DNA of 64,000 bases from an uncultured Pelagibacteraceae bacterium (GCA_902536765.1 CACAYM010000002.1:124001-188000); one strand, 5' to 3'. Positions 19,010-28,452 are shown, counted from the first letter of the stretch. Notes: generated from the sequence alone by a model not told the origin. Program-made: numbers and translations.

Positions 19010-19435
19010 ATGAAAAAGCTCTTTGCAATATTTGTAATATTTCTTTGTTCAATTAATCCAACTCTAGCAGATATGAATTTAAGCTGTGTTATGACAAATT
19101 GGAATACAAATGAAGATTATGACAAAGATCCATATAATATTGAGTATAAAGAATTATCACCTAGTCGTTTTTCTGTAATTATAGAAGTTACAAGTCCAGG
19201 CAAAGTTATTGGTAGGTTAATAGGTACCTCAGAAACTGGAAATATGAGAAGTCCATATGTAGGAACAATGGATGATAATAAAATAAAAATGAATCATAAA
19301 GCTTTTGAGATAAATGAAAGAGGTAGTGATTTTATCTTAGATTTAATTTCAGGAATGTTCGAAAATGAGACTTATATTGGACAACATAAATATTGGTATG
19401 TACAAAGAACTGGAACATGCAGATTAGTAAAATAA
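19010..19435 (+). CDS. Small secreted protein of unknown function
   Basis: N-terminal signal peptide MKKLFAIFVIFLCSINPTLA. Confidence 0.6.
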   Translation: MKKLFAIFVIFLCSINPTLADMNLSCVMTNWNTNEDYDKDPYNIEYKELSPSRFSVIIEVTSPGKVIGRLIGTSETGNMRSPYVGTMDDNKIKMNHKAFEINERGSDFILDLISGMFENETYIGQHKYWYVQRTGTCRLVK

Positions 19436-20583
19436 TAAAAATATTAATAACATTGTTTGTAATATTTTTCATGCACACAAACTTACAAGCAGAAATAATA
19501 AAATTTTCTAGCTGTAAATTTACAAAAGACTCATTATCAAAAACAATTCATGATGTCTTAAATGATCAAAAAAAGGAAAAAGGGGAAAAAACTACTCCAT
19601 ATAATATAAAAAAAGCGATGGCAGAAAAAAATGCCAAATATGAATTTATCGACAGAACTTTCGACACTGAGAGTGGAATAATGGTCAAAACGCAAAAAAA
19701 AATAGAAAAAGAAAAAGAAGAAGTTCAGTCTAATTTTGAAATAAGAGATGATAATACGTTTATAATTGTAGATATTAGAGAAGTGGGTGCTGATCCTGTT
19801 TATAACAGTGAGACAAAGAAATTTGATTTTAAAAGCACAAGGGTTCAATACAACGTATATTTTTACTATTTGTCTGAGGGTATAGTTGAAAAATATAATT
19901 ATGGAGGAAGACATAAGGAGTTAAATTATCAACAAAAATGTAAAACTAATTATTCTTTACCAGGCTCATCTGACTCAGAGAATATTGCTAGTGGATCAGG
20001 TTTTTTTATAAATAGAAATGGATATTTTGTAACAAATAATCATGTAATTTCAGAATGTAGATCAAAGTCAAAAATTACATTTAATAAAAAAGAAGTAGAA
20101 GCTGATCTAATTGCATCTGATGCAACATTAGACATTGCATTATTAAAAGCTGATATAAGACCAAAAAATTTCTTAAAATTCTCAAATGACAGACCTGAAA
20201 AACTTCAAAAAGTAATTGTTGCAGGTTATCCTTTTGGTAAAGGACTTAGTGATGATCTTAAATTTACCCAAGGTATAATTAGTTCTTTAAAAGGATATGC
20301 AGATAATTCTAATGAACTTCAAATTGATGCAGCTATTAACCCAGGTAATAGTGGAGGACCGATTGTAAATGAAGACGGTGATTTACTTGCTGTAGCAGTA
20401 TCAGGCCTTTCAAAAGATATAGCTGAGGGTATAAACTTTGGGATCAAAGGATCATCTGTGATGAATTTTTTAGATGTTAATTCTATTAACTACACATATT
20501 CAAAAACTTCTACATTTAGTTTTGGAAAAAAAAAATTAAATAAGCTTTTAGAGGAGAGTACTGTTTATACTTATTGTAATTAA
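19417..20583 (+). CDS. Secreted trypsin-like (S1C/DegP-like) serine protease
   Basis: ORF 19393..20583; ATG at 19417 likely. GSGFFINRNGYFVTNNHVI, DATLDIALLK, INPGNSGGPIVNEDG triad. Confidence 0.88.
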   Translation: MQISKIIKILITLFVIFFMHTNLQAEIIKFSSCKFTKDSLSKTIHDVLNDQKKEKGEKTTPYNIKKAMAEKNAKYEFIDRTFDTESGIMVKTQKKIEKEKEEVQSNFEIRDDNTFIIVDIREVGADPVYNSETKKFDFKSTRVQYNVYFYYLSEGIVEKYNYGGRHKELNYQQKCKTNYSLPGSSDSENIASGSGFFINRNGYFVTNNHVISECRSKSKITFNKKEVEADLIASDATLDIALLKADIRPKNFLKFSNDRPEKLQKVIVAGYPFGKGLSDDLKFTQGIISSLKGYADNSNELQIDAAINPGNSGGPIVNEDGDLLAVAVSGLSKDIAEGINFGIKGSSVMNFLDVNSINYTYSKTSTFSFGKKKLNKLLEESTVYTYCN

Positions 20584-20600
20584 ATAGGATTTTATAGGAT

Positions 20601-20630
20601 AACCAGTACAAGACCAGTACACAGAGAGAT
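20601..20630 (+). repeat. 30-nt direct repeat with 11-nt period units, copy 2
   Basis: Identical to 18958-18987. Confidence 0.9.
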
Positions 20631-20643
20631 AAAATAAAAAAAA

Positions 20644-20743
20644 TTTACTTATTCATCTTGTTCAATTATAAATATTAGCATAAACATTCATGAAATTCAT
20701 TAATGCCCTCGTGGTGAAATTGGTAGACACAAAGGACTTAAAA
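20644..20743 (+). repeat. Direct repeat of tRNA-Leu promoter region plus 5' half (copy 2, part of intact gene)
   Basis: Near-identical to 18733-18832. Confidence 0.85.
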
Positions 20744-20790
20744 TCCTTGCCCTTTTGGGAGTGCCAGTTCGAGTCTGGCCGAGGGCACCA
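20705..20790 (+). tRNA. tRNA-Leu(TAA)
   Basis: GCCCTCG/CGAGGGC acceptor, AAGGA CTTAAAA TCCTT anticodon arm, long variable arm, TTCGAGT T-loop, encoded CCA. Confidence 0.97.
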
Positions 20791-20794
20791 CTAA

Positions 20795-21559
20795 ATGTCA
20801 AAACCTCAAATAATTTCAGATACGAATAAAAAATCTTTAAAAATTAAATCTTTAATTAAAAACAAGTTATCTAAATTTAAATTGAAAAATATAAATATTG
20901 TAATTGGAGGAGATGGTTTCATGCTCAAAACACTTAAAAAATTTAAAAATTCTTCAAAATATTTTTATGGAATAAATTCTGGAGATTATGGATTTTTGAT
21001 GAATAAATTTTCATCAAAAACAATTGTAACTAATCTTAATAAAGCGAACCTAATAATAATCTCACCATTAGAGATGAAGGTAACAAATAAACAAGGGTCC
21101 ACAAAAAAATATTTAGCAATTAATGAAGTTTCAATTTTAAGACAAAGTAGACAGGCTGCCTCGGTTTTAATTAAAGTAGGATCAAAGATAATAATGAAAA
21201 AATTAATTTCGGATGGTGTATTAGTTTCAACACCCGCTGGCAGTACTGCCTACAATTTATCTGTTAGAGGTCCGATATTAAGTCTTAATTCAAAAAAATT
21301 ATCTATAGCTCCTATAAGTCCATTTAGACCAAGAAGATGGAAAGGAAAAATAATAAACGATAAGCTTTTGGTTTCTATAAGAAATCTAAACACTGTTAAA
21401 AGACCCATCAGTGCTGTTGCAGATAATATAGAAGTTAGAAATGCGAAGAATATAGTAGTGAAAATTAACAAAAAAATAAAGTTTAAACTTCTGTATGATA
21501 GAAATAGGGGACTACAAAAAAAAATAAAGTTAGAGCAATTAAGAAAAGAAACAAATTAG
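20795..21559 (+). CDS. nadK: NAD kinase
   Basis: IVIGGDGFMLKTLKKF, GINSGDYGFLMN, NEVSI, SDGVLVSTPAGSTAYNLSVRGPIL. Confidence 0.93.
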   Translation: MSKPQIISDTNKKSLKIKSLIKNKLSKFKLKNINIVIGGDGFMLKTLKKFKNSSKYFYGINSGDYGFLMNKFSSKTIVTNLNKANLIIISPLEMKVTNKQGSTKKYLAINEVSILRQSRQAASVLIKVGSKIIMKKLISDGVLVSTPAGSTAYNLSVRGPILSLNSKKLSIAPISPFRPRRWKGKIINDKLLVSIRNLNTVKRPISAVADNIEVRNAKNIVVKINKKIKFKLLYDRNRGLQKKIKLEQLRKETN

Positions 21560-21560
21560 A

Positions 21561-23204
21561 ATGCAATTTGTTGTTTTTATTTTAACCTACTTTATATTAG
21601 CTTTTAATGTAATTGGTTATGGATATTTTTTCGCAAAAAATTTAACAGCATATAATAAAAGTCCTAACGTTGGATACATAGGACTTTATGGAATTACATT
21701 TTTAACTTTAATCTCATATTTAACCAACCTGATATTGAAACATGATTACTCTCATAACTTTATTATTCACATAATTGGAATATTTTTATTTTTTTATTAC
21801 TCTTCTTCAATAAAAAATTTTAAACAAAATAAAGAAGTTAGATATCTACTTTTTTTTTTAATATTGTCCATAACCTCAATTTTGTACTTCAAAAGCCATG
21901 ATGATTTTTTATATTATCATTTAAGTTTTATTGATAACTTAACAATTAATAAGCTTGAATTCGGACTAGGAAATTTTGATTTAGCATTTAATCATGTTTC
22001 ATCTTTATTTTTTTTTCATTCCCTATTTAAATTACCATTTACTGAAAATTATTTTTATTTTATTGGACCAGCCTTAATAATGGTTTTCACTAATGTTATT
22101 CTTGTAAAAAGTATTTTTGAACGTAGAGCTAAACTAAATTTTAACTTTTTTTTAAAGTTATTTATTTTTATATTTATAAATATCTTTTTTTATAGACTAG
22201 CTGAACATGGAACAGATAGATCTGCAATAATACTAATTTTACTCAGCATATTATTAATTTTTAATATACTTGAGAAAAAAAAACTCAATCATCAAGTTTT
22301 TGAAAATTTTATTATTTTATTAACGTTTATTGTGAGTTTGAAGTCTTTTTATTCAATTTATGGCTTATTATTTTTAGTAATTTTCTTTAAATATTTTAAA
22401 ATCTCAAATTTAAGAATTTTTTATAAAAATTTTAAAATTATTAATTTTTCAATAATTTTTGCTTTATTAATAATATTTTACAACATAGCCTATACAGGAT
22501 GTTTAATTTATCCTTTGTCATATACTTGTTTTGAAAGTTTTTATTGGGGTCTCGATGTCTCAAGAGTTGAATGGGCTGCCAGTTTCTATGAACTATGGTC
22601 TAAAGCAGGAGCAACACCCACTTACAGAGTTGATAATCCAGAAAATTATATTTCAGGCTTTAACTGGCTAACTGTTTGGATAGAAAATTATTTTTTCAAT
22701 AAAGTTTCAGATACTATAGGTGGTTTATTTGTAGCAGTTTTAATATTTTTTGTTATTTTCAAACCAAAAAAAATTAAGTTTGAAGTTATTCGAGAGCATA
22801 AAACAATTTATTTTATTCTATTGCTATACGCTTTCGAGTGGTTTTTTTATCATCCATCACTAAGATATGGTGGCTATCATTTACTTGCTTTAATTTTCTT
22901 TATACCTGCTTCAATTCTTTTAAGTAGCCAGGGATACAATTACACGAAAAATTTTAAAAAAATTCAATTAATTTTACTAATAGGCATTGTTATATTTTCT
23001 TATCGCAATATAGATAGAATTGTAAATGAAAATGTAGTTTATAATTATAATCCTTTAATTTCACCGAGGTATAAAATCGATCAAGGAGATTATTATCTTA
23101 AAAATAAAAAGAAAATTATTTTTAAAAATACTAAAAATTGTAATAGAGAATTTAAAAAAGAACAAAACTGTAAAATGGTTAATTCCTATAGAATTTTCTA
23201 TTAA
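21561..23204 (+). CDS. Multi-TM membrane protein, probable surface glycan-related (polymerase/glycosyltransferase-like)
   Basis: 547 aa with many hydrophobic segments next to a polysaccharide gene cluster. Confidence 0.6.
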   Translation: MQFVVFILTYFILAFNVIGYGYFFAKNLTAYNKSPNVGYIGLYGITFLTLISYLTNLILKHDYSHNFIIHIIGIFLFFYYSSSIKNFKQNKEVRYLLFFLILSITSILYFKSHDDFLYYHLSFIDNLTINKLEFGLGNFDLAFNHVSSLFFFHSLFKLPFTENYFYFIGPALIMVFTNVILVKSIFERRAKLNFNFFLKLFIFIFINIFFYRLAEHGTDRSAIILILLSILLIFNILEKKKLNHQVFENFIILLTFIVSLKSFYSIYGLLFLVIFFKYFKISNLRIFYKNFKIINFSIIFALLIIFYNIAYTGCLIYPLSYTCFESFYWGLDVSRVEWAASFYELWSKAGATPTYRVDNPENYISGFNWLTVWIENYFFNKVSDTIGGLFVAVLIFFVIFKPKKIKFEVIREHKTIYFILLLYAFEWFFYHPSLRYGGYHLLALIFFIPASILLSSQGYNYTKNFKKIQLILLIGIVIFSYRNIDRIVNENVVYNYNPLISPRYKIDQGDYYLKNKKKIIFKNTKNCNREFKKEQNCKMVNSYRIFY

Positions 23205-23236
23205 TTTAAAATAAAGTGAAAATTTAGAATAAATAT

Positions 23237-23311
23237 GGGACTGTAGCTCAATAGTAGAGTACCTCGTTGACATCGAGGGGGTAGTAGGAGCGTAACCTAC
23301 CAGTCCCACCA
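23237..23311 (+). tRNA. tRNA-Val(GAC) with non-canonical T-loop and D-loop
   Basis: Acceptor GGGACTG/CAGTCCC, anticodon arm CCTCG TTGACAT CGAGG, T-stem GTAGG/CCTAC, encoded CCA; T-loop AGCGTAA and D-loop AATAGTA are atypical. Confidence 0.85.
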
Positions 23312-23330
23312 CAAATCAAATAATTTTTAA

Positions 23331-24296
23331 TTAATATTTTTTAAAAAAATGGATATGTTCTTTGTACCAATTGTAAGTTTTTTGCAAACCATCATCTAAA
23401 TTCACTTTCTGTTTCCATCCTAATTCTTTAGAAATTTTTTTATAATTAAGTTTTTGGCTAGTTATTTCTTTTTTGGAAGTGTTCAATACTTTAATTTTAA
23501 TTTTTTTATTCTTATTTAATTTTGATATTTTTTTTATCATACCAAAAACATTCATATTATATTTTGAACCTACGTTATAAATTCTTAGTTTTCTATTGCT
23601 ATTAATCAATGATAACATAGTTAGGTAATATGCTTGTACTGCGTCATCTACGAATAAATAATCTCTTACTAACTTACCACTTGATCTGATTTTAAATATT
23701 TTATCTTTCAAAATTGATATTATAAAACCGTTAATTAATCTATTTCTATTAAAATCTCCAGGCCCATAAAGGTTTCCACATCTTAAAATTCCAACTTTCA
23801 GATTAAAGGTTTTAGAATAAGATTGACATATTAAATCAGAACATGATTTTGAAACATCGTAAGGAAAAACTGAATTAAGACAAGTATTTTCAGTATAACT
23901 TTTTTTACCTACTTCTCCATAAGCTTTATCAGAGGAACTATAAATAAAAATAATTTTTTTATTTATTTTTCTTATAATTTCCAGAAAATTTAATGTACCA
24001 AAAATATTATTTGTATAGGTATATTCAGGACTATCTATTGCATCCAAAACTTGAGTTACTGCACCTGTGTGAAAAATGACTTTTATTTTTTTTTTAACAA
24101 TTATTTTTTTTATTAAATCTTTATCTAAATAATCACCAAGAAATACATTTTTTTTATCGAGTCTTTGATAATTTTTCTTTAAGAAATTTTTTTTTTTATC
24201 TAGGATGAATACATTGTAATTTTTTTGTTTTAAAAATTTATACAAATTGCTTCCTAGTAAACCAAATCCTCCAGTGATAAGTATATTTTGCTTCAT
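23331..24296 (-). CDS. NAD-dependent epimerase/dehydratase (nucleotide-sugar)
   Basis: ILITGGFGLLGSNLYKFL Rossmann motif; IYSSSDKAYGEV; PYDVSKSCSD. Confidence 0.88.
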   Translation of the reverse strand: MKQNILITGGFGLLGSNLYKFLKQKNYNVFILDKKKNFLKKNYQRLDKKNVFLGDYLDKDLIKKIIVKKKIKVIFHTGAVTQVLDAIDSPEYTYTNNIFGTLNFLEIIRKINKKIIFIYSSSDKAYGEVGKKSYTENTCLNSVFPYDVSKSCSDLICQSYSKTFNLKVGILRCGNLYGPGDFNRNRLINGFIISILKDKIFKIRSSGKLVRDYLFVDDAVQAYYLTMLSLINSNRKLRIYNVGSKYNMNVFGMIKKISKLNKNKKIKIKVLNTSKKEITSQKLNYKKISKELGWKQKVNLDDGLQKTYNWYKEHIHFFKKY

Positions 24297-25075
24297 AATT
24301 TTGAGAAAAAATATTTATCATTTTTATAAATCTTTTTAACTTCAGCTAAATCTTTCTGAGTATTTACTGTAAAATGATAACCTTTATGCATATGAAGAAC
24401 AATTTTTTTTAATTTGCTTAATTTTGGCAGAAAATGTGTTTCTAAATCTTCGTGTTGCTTAAATTTCATGTTTTCAAAAATTTGTTTTTTAAAAAAATAA
24501 AAACCAATATTGATAGGATCTTTAAGTACTGGTTTTTCCTTAAAACCTATAATTAATTTTTTTTTTGCATTTAAATGGCCATAAGGCGAACGTTCGTTGA
24601 AACCTGATAATACAGCCTGTATCTTTTTATTTTTAAGTAAAGATATTTGTTTTTTAAAAGAAATATTTGCGAATATATCACCATAGCAAACACCAAACAG
24701 CTCTTTATAAGATTTTATATATTTTAATGATTTATATATTCTATTTAATTTATTAGACTTAACTCCACTGTTAAAAAATAAAATATTAATTTTATTTTTA
24801 TATAATTTTGAATTTTCATTATTCAAGATATTAAGTTTATATTTAGTAATATTTTTTTTATTAAGAAAAAAATTTATAAAAAATTTTTTTTTATATCCAA
24901 GAGGTAGGACAAAAAAATTAAATCCATTTTTAAAATAGTATAATAAAATTTCTATAATAATAGGATGATTTGATACTTTTGCTAATTGCTTTGGCAAATT
25001 TTCTTCACTTACAAATCTTTCACCCTTACCACCAGCTAGAATGATAATTGGAATTTTATCATTATGAATTGTCAT
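24293..25075 (-). CDS. Nucleotidyltransferase (sugar-1-phosphate cytidylyl/nucleotidylyltransferase-like)
   Basis: IPIIILAGGKGERFVSEENLPKQLAKV; overlaps epimerase start. Confidence 0.82.
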   Translation of the reverse strand: MTIHNDKIPIIILAGGKGERFVSEENLPKQLAKVSNHPIIIEILLYYFKNGFNFFVLPLGYKKKFFINFFLNKKNITKYKLNILNNENSKLYKNKINILFFNSGVKSNKLNRIYKSLKYIKSYKELFGVCYGDIFANISFKKQISLLKNKKIQAVLSGFNERSPYGHLNAKKKLIIGFKEKPVLKDPINIGFYFFKKQIFENMKFKQHEDLETHFLPKLSKLKKIVLHMHKGYHFTVNTQKDLAEVKKIYKNDKYFFSKL

Positions 25076-25122
25076 AAAAAAGTCTGGTTTAATAAATATT
25101 TTATTATAAAAGTTAAAAGTAA

Positions 25123-25902
25123 ATGATTTTTTCTATAATAGTTAATACACACAATCAATATAAAACTATTAATCGATGTATTAAATCATGTCTTTCGCAA
25201 AATTTTCAAAAAAAATATGAAATAATAATAATAGATACGTCTGATAAAAAATTAAATAAAGTACAATTTAAATCAAAAAAAGTACGTTATTTTCACTACA
25301 AAGTTTTTTCTAAATTTCCAGAATTAAATCAATTAAAAAAAGTTTATTTAGGTTTCAAAAAATCAAAAGGAAAATGGATTTGTTTTATGGATGGAGATGA
25401 TTTTTTTAAAAAAAATAAGTTAAAATATATTTATGAAAATTATAATCTAAATAATCAAGGAGTAATCCAAGATGTAAGTTCTAATTTTATTGAGTTTAAT
25501 AAAACAGAAAAAATTCCAAAAAGAAAAAAATATAAAAAGAACTTATTGTATACTAAAGCTGTAAGTTTTTGGCCAGAAATATTTGGTACAAGCTCATTAT
25601 CTGCAAATAAAAATTTTGTAAAATCTTTTTTTAAATCTATATCTCTCGAGAAATGGAATTTCTTAGCAATAGATGCTTTATTAATATTATATGCAATTAA
25701 TAGAAAAAAATATTATTTCAATGAAAAAATTTTAACAATCAAAAGTATTAGTGAAAATAATTTAGGTTCTAAATATATTTTGTTAAGCAAAAAATTTTGG
25801 CTTAGGCGGAATCAGCAAATAATGTATTGGGAAAAAATATCGAATAAAAAAATTTATAATTTTGATAAAATAATATCAACAATAATTAATATTTTTATTT
25901 AA
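25123..25902 (+). CDS. Glycosyltransferase family 2
   Basis: FSIIVNTHNQYKTINRCIKSCLSQ; WICFMDGDDFF. Confidence 0.87.
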   Translation: MIFSIIVNTHNQYKTINRCIKSCLSQNFQKKYEIIIIDTSDKKLNKVQFKSKKVRYFHYKVFSKFPELNQLKKVYLGFKKSKGKWICFMDGDDFFKKNKLKYIYENYNLNNQGVIQDVSSNFIEFNKTEKIPKRKKYKKNLLYTKAVSFWPEIFGTSSLSANKNFVKSFFKSISLEKWNFLAIDALLILYAINRKKYYFNEKILTIKSISENNLGSKYILLSKKFWLRRNQQIMYWEKISNKKIYNFDKIISTIINIFI

Positions 25903-27002
25903 TGAAAAAAAAAAATTTAATAATTTTTATGCCATCAATTGAGGGTGGTGGTGTTGAGAAAAATTTATTTATTATTTCTAATTATTTATCTTCCAAAATT
26001 AAAAATATTTCTATAATAACAACAGGTATAAAATATAGGAATAATTTTAAAAAAATAAATTTTATAACACCAAAATCATTATTTTGGGAAAATACCTCAA
26101 GAAGAATAAAATATTTTATATGTTTATTAATTCTTTCATTGATACTTTTAAAAAATAAAAACTATGTTGTTTTTGCTTTTCAAGCAAACTTATATTGTAC
26201 TTTAGTTTGTAAGTTTTTTGGTATTAAAATAATTGTAAGATCTAACTCTTCACCTAGTGGTTGGTCTAAAAATTTTATTAAAAAGTATCTATATAAAAAA
26301 ATTTTAGGCTACACAGATAAAATAATTGTAAATAGCATTGATTTTAAAAAACAATTCAAAGATTTCTTTTCAGTTAATGCATATTGTATTTATAATCCAC
26401 TTAACAAAAAAGAGATAATTAGAAAATCAAGAGCTAAGATTAAATTAAACTTTTTTAAAAAAACAGATAATTCCTTAAAAATAATTAATGTAGCGAGATT
26501 TACAGATCAAAAAGATCAATTAACATTACTGAAAGGATTAAATTTATTAAAAAAAAAAATTAATTTTAAAGCTCTAATTATTGGCAAAGGTATAAACGAA
26601 AAAAAATTAATTAATTACATCAAAGAAAAAGGTCTAAATAAAAAAATAAAATTATTAAAATTTCAATCAAATCCTTATAAATTTATCAACTCTTCAGATT
26701 TGTTTATTCTCTCCTCTAAATTTGAAGGTTTGCCAAATGTTCTATTAGAAGCAATGGTATTAAAAAAATTTATAATTTCAACCAATTGTCCAACAGGACC
26801 AAAAGAAATTCTATTTAATGGAAAGGGTGGGGAACTTGTTCCAGTAGGTGATTATAAAGCAATTTCTAAAAAAATACTTTTTTTTAAAAAAAATCAAAAT
26901 AAGTTAAATAAAAAAATAATTTTTTCCTATAAATCTTTGTATCGCTTTGATTATAAAAGCAACTTAAATAAATATTTAAATATAATCGAAAGCTTGTTGT
27001 AA
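25902..27002 (+). CDS. Glycosyltransferase family 4-like (group 1)
   Basis: EGGGVEKNLFIISNYL; SSKFEGLPNVLLEAMVLKKFIISTNCPTGPKEIL. Confidence 0.9.
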   Translation: MKKKNLIIFMPSIEGGGVEKNLFIISNYLSSKIKNISIITTGIKYRNNFKKINFITPKSLFWENTSRRIKYFICLLILSLILLKNKNYVVFAFQANLYCTLVCKFFGIKIIVRSNSSPSGWSKNFIKKYLYKKILGYTDKIIVNSIDFKKQFKDFFSVNAYCIYNPLNKKEIIRKSRAKIKLNFFKKTDNSLKIINVARFTDQKDQLTLLKGLNLLKKKINFKALIIGKGINEKKLINYIKEKGLNKKIKLLKFQSNPYKFINSSDLFILSSKFEGLPNVLLEAMVLKKFIISTNCPTGPKEILFNGKGGELVPVGDYKAISKKILFFKKNQNKLNKKIIFSYKSLYRFDYKSNLNKYLNIIESLL

Positions 27003-27018
27003 TTTCTTTCCCCAGCTT

Positions 27019-27055
27019 GGACTTGAACCGCGGACCTATTGATTACAAATCAATT
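27019..27055 (-). pseudogene. tRNA-Thr 3'-portion remnant (anticodon arm to T-arm)
   Basis: 37 nt matching 28561-28597 of intact tRNA-Thr with one mismatch (ggacttgaaccg vs ggactcgaaccg). Confidence 0.9.
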
Positions 27056-27112
27056 ATAAAACTTTAAATTGATATTTGTTTTCAACGAAAATTAATTATT
27101 AACTTTGATCTA

Positions 27113-27134
27113 GTCACACTGATGTCACAGTGAT
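27113..27134. repeat. 11-nt tandem repeat gtcacactgat/gtcacagtgat, candidate integrase arm site
   Basis: Units 27113-27123 and 27124-27134 differ at one position. Confidence 0.7.
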
Positions 27135-27142
27135 AAGATTTT

Positions 27143-28162
27143 ATGATGGATATTAGATCTGTATTTGAAAAAATTGCAAAAGAATACCCTGAAGCAAAAA
27201 AACAGAAATTAAAAAATCATCCTTTAGCTAAATTTATAAGATTAGAAGTTCCAAAATCTTTTAAAGAAGACTTAGGTCAAACAATTTCAAAGTACAAAGT
27301 GCTTGTTGCAAAACACGCTGGAAATTGGAGTAGCGTTGCCTGGATAGTCTTGCTAGATCCAAGAGTCTCAGAAACTGCTACCAGAGGATATTATCCAGTT
27401 TATTCTTTTTTTGAAAATGGAAAAAAAATTATGCTTTCATTAGGTCAAGGTTATAGAGATATAAAATCAGAATATAAAAATGAAGCAGATGACATTTTAA
27501 TATCAAGAGGAATAATTCTAAAGAACAAAGCAGGTGACTATAAAAAGTTTGGTTTTAAAAATGTACACGGAACTAAAATCACAATTGAAAGTGATAAAAT
27601 GAGAGAAGTTTGGGTTAAGTCTTGTGCTTTTGGAAAAGTCTATGATGTTAAAAATTTGCCGTCCAATAATGAATTAATTAATGATGCTAAAAATATTCTT
27701 AATATTTATGAAAATATTATTCAAAGAGGTGGCACTAGTGAATTAATCGAAAATATTGATCCAGAAGAAGTAGAAATTATAAAAGATTTAAGTGGATCAG
27801 AAAAAAAAGCTTTAAAGAAACATAGAGAACACGAAAAATATTATATTAAAACAGACCCAAAGTTTATCAAAAGTTTAAAGAAAAAATTTGATTATACTTG
27901 CCAGGCTTGCAATCTAAAATTTGAGAGGATTTATGGGAAGTATAACGATAAATTGGATTATGTGGAAGCACATCACATAGTACCTAAGTCAGAAATATTG
28001 AAGAAGATTGATTTAAATGAAGAGCTAGGTAGAGATGAAAAAGATTTTGCTATACTATGTGCCAACTGTCATAGAATGATACACAAGTATGGATGTCCTA
28101 GTTTGGAAGAATTTAAAGAAAAAATACAAGTTGATTATAGAAACTTTTTAAAACAAAAATGA
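27143..28162 (+). CDS. McrB N-terminal-like (DUF3578) domain fused to HNH endonuclease
   Basis: ORF; ATG 27143 or 27146. GNWSSVAWIVLLDPRVSETATRGYYPVYSFFENGKKIMLSLGQGY (DUF3578-like) and CQACNLKFERIYG...VEAHHIVPKSE...ILCANCHRMIHKYG (HNH). Confidence 0.85.
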   Translation: MMDIRSVFEKIAKEYPEAKKQKLKNHPLAKFIRLEVPKSFKEDLGQTISKYKVLVAKHAGNWSSVAWIVLLDPRVSETATRGYYPVYSFFENGKKIMLSLGQGYRDIKSEYKNEADDILISRGIILKNKAGDYKKFGFKNVHGTKITIESDKMREVWVKSCAFGKVYDVKNLPSNNELINDAKNILNIYENIIQRGGTSELIENIDPEEVEIIKDLSGSEKKALKKHREHEKYYIKTDPKFIKSLKKKFDYTCQACNLKFERIYGKYNDKLDYVEAHHIVPKSEILKKIDLNEELGRDEKDFAILCANCHRMIHKYGCPSLEEFKEKIQVDYRNFLKQK

Positions 28163-28404
28163 AAAAACTTTTAGTGATCGTGGTTCTTGGTTTGTTATTA
28201 GTTTCTTGTTCTGATTATAAAACTAAAAAATTATTAGAAAATTGCGCTGATTTTAAATGGGAAGAAAGTACAGGATTAGATATTAATAATGCATTTCCGA
28301 AACTAAAAAATAAACTTAAAAATTCTGGTTATGAACAAGATTTTAAAGCTTGTGAATTAGAAATGAAGTTATCTCCAATAACATTTAAAGAAAAATATAA
28401 ATAA
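28159..28404 (+). CDS. Small lipoprotein
   Basis: Lipobox GLLLVSCSDY; ATGA overlap with HNH gene. Confidence 0.65.
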   Translation: MKKLLVIVVLGLLLVSCSDYKTKKLLENCADFKWEESTGLDINNAFPKLKNKLKNSGYEQDFKACELEMKLSPITFKEKYK

Positions 28405-28452
28405 AAAATATAGAGCCAAAATCTATTAAATCTTAAACGACCACTTGATTGA

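Noticed and set aside
23061-23312. 83-aa minus-strand ORF over tRNA-Val
   Set aside because: Antisense to the tRNA and the end of the membrane protein gene
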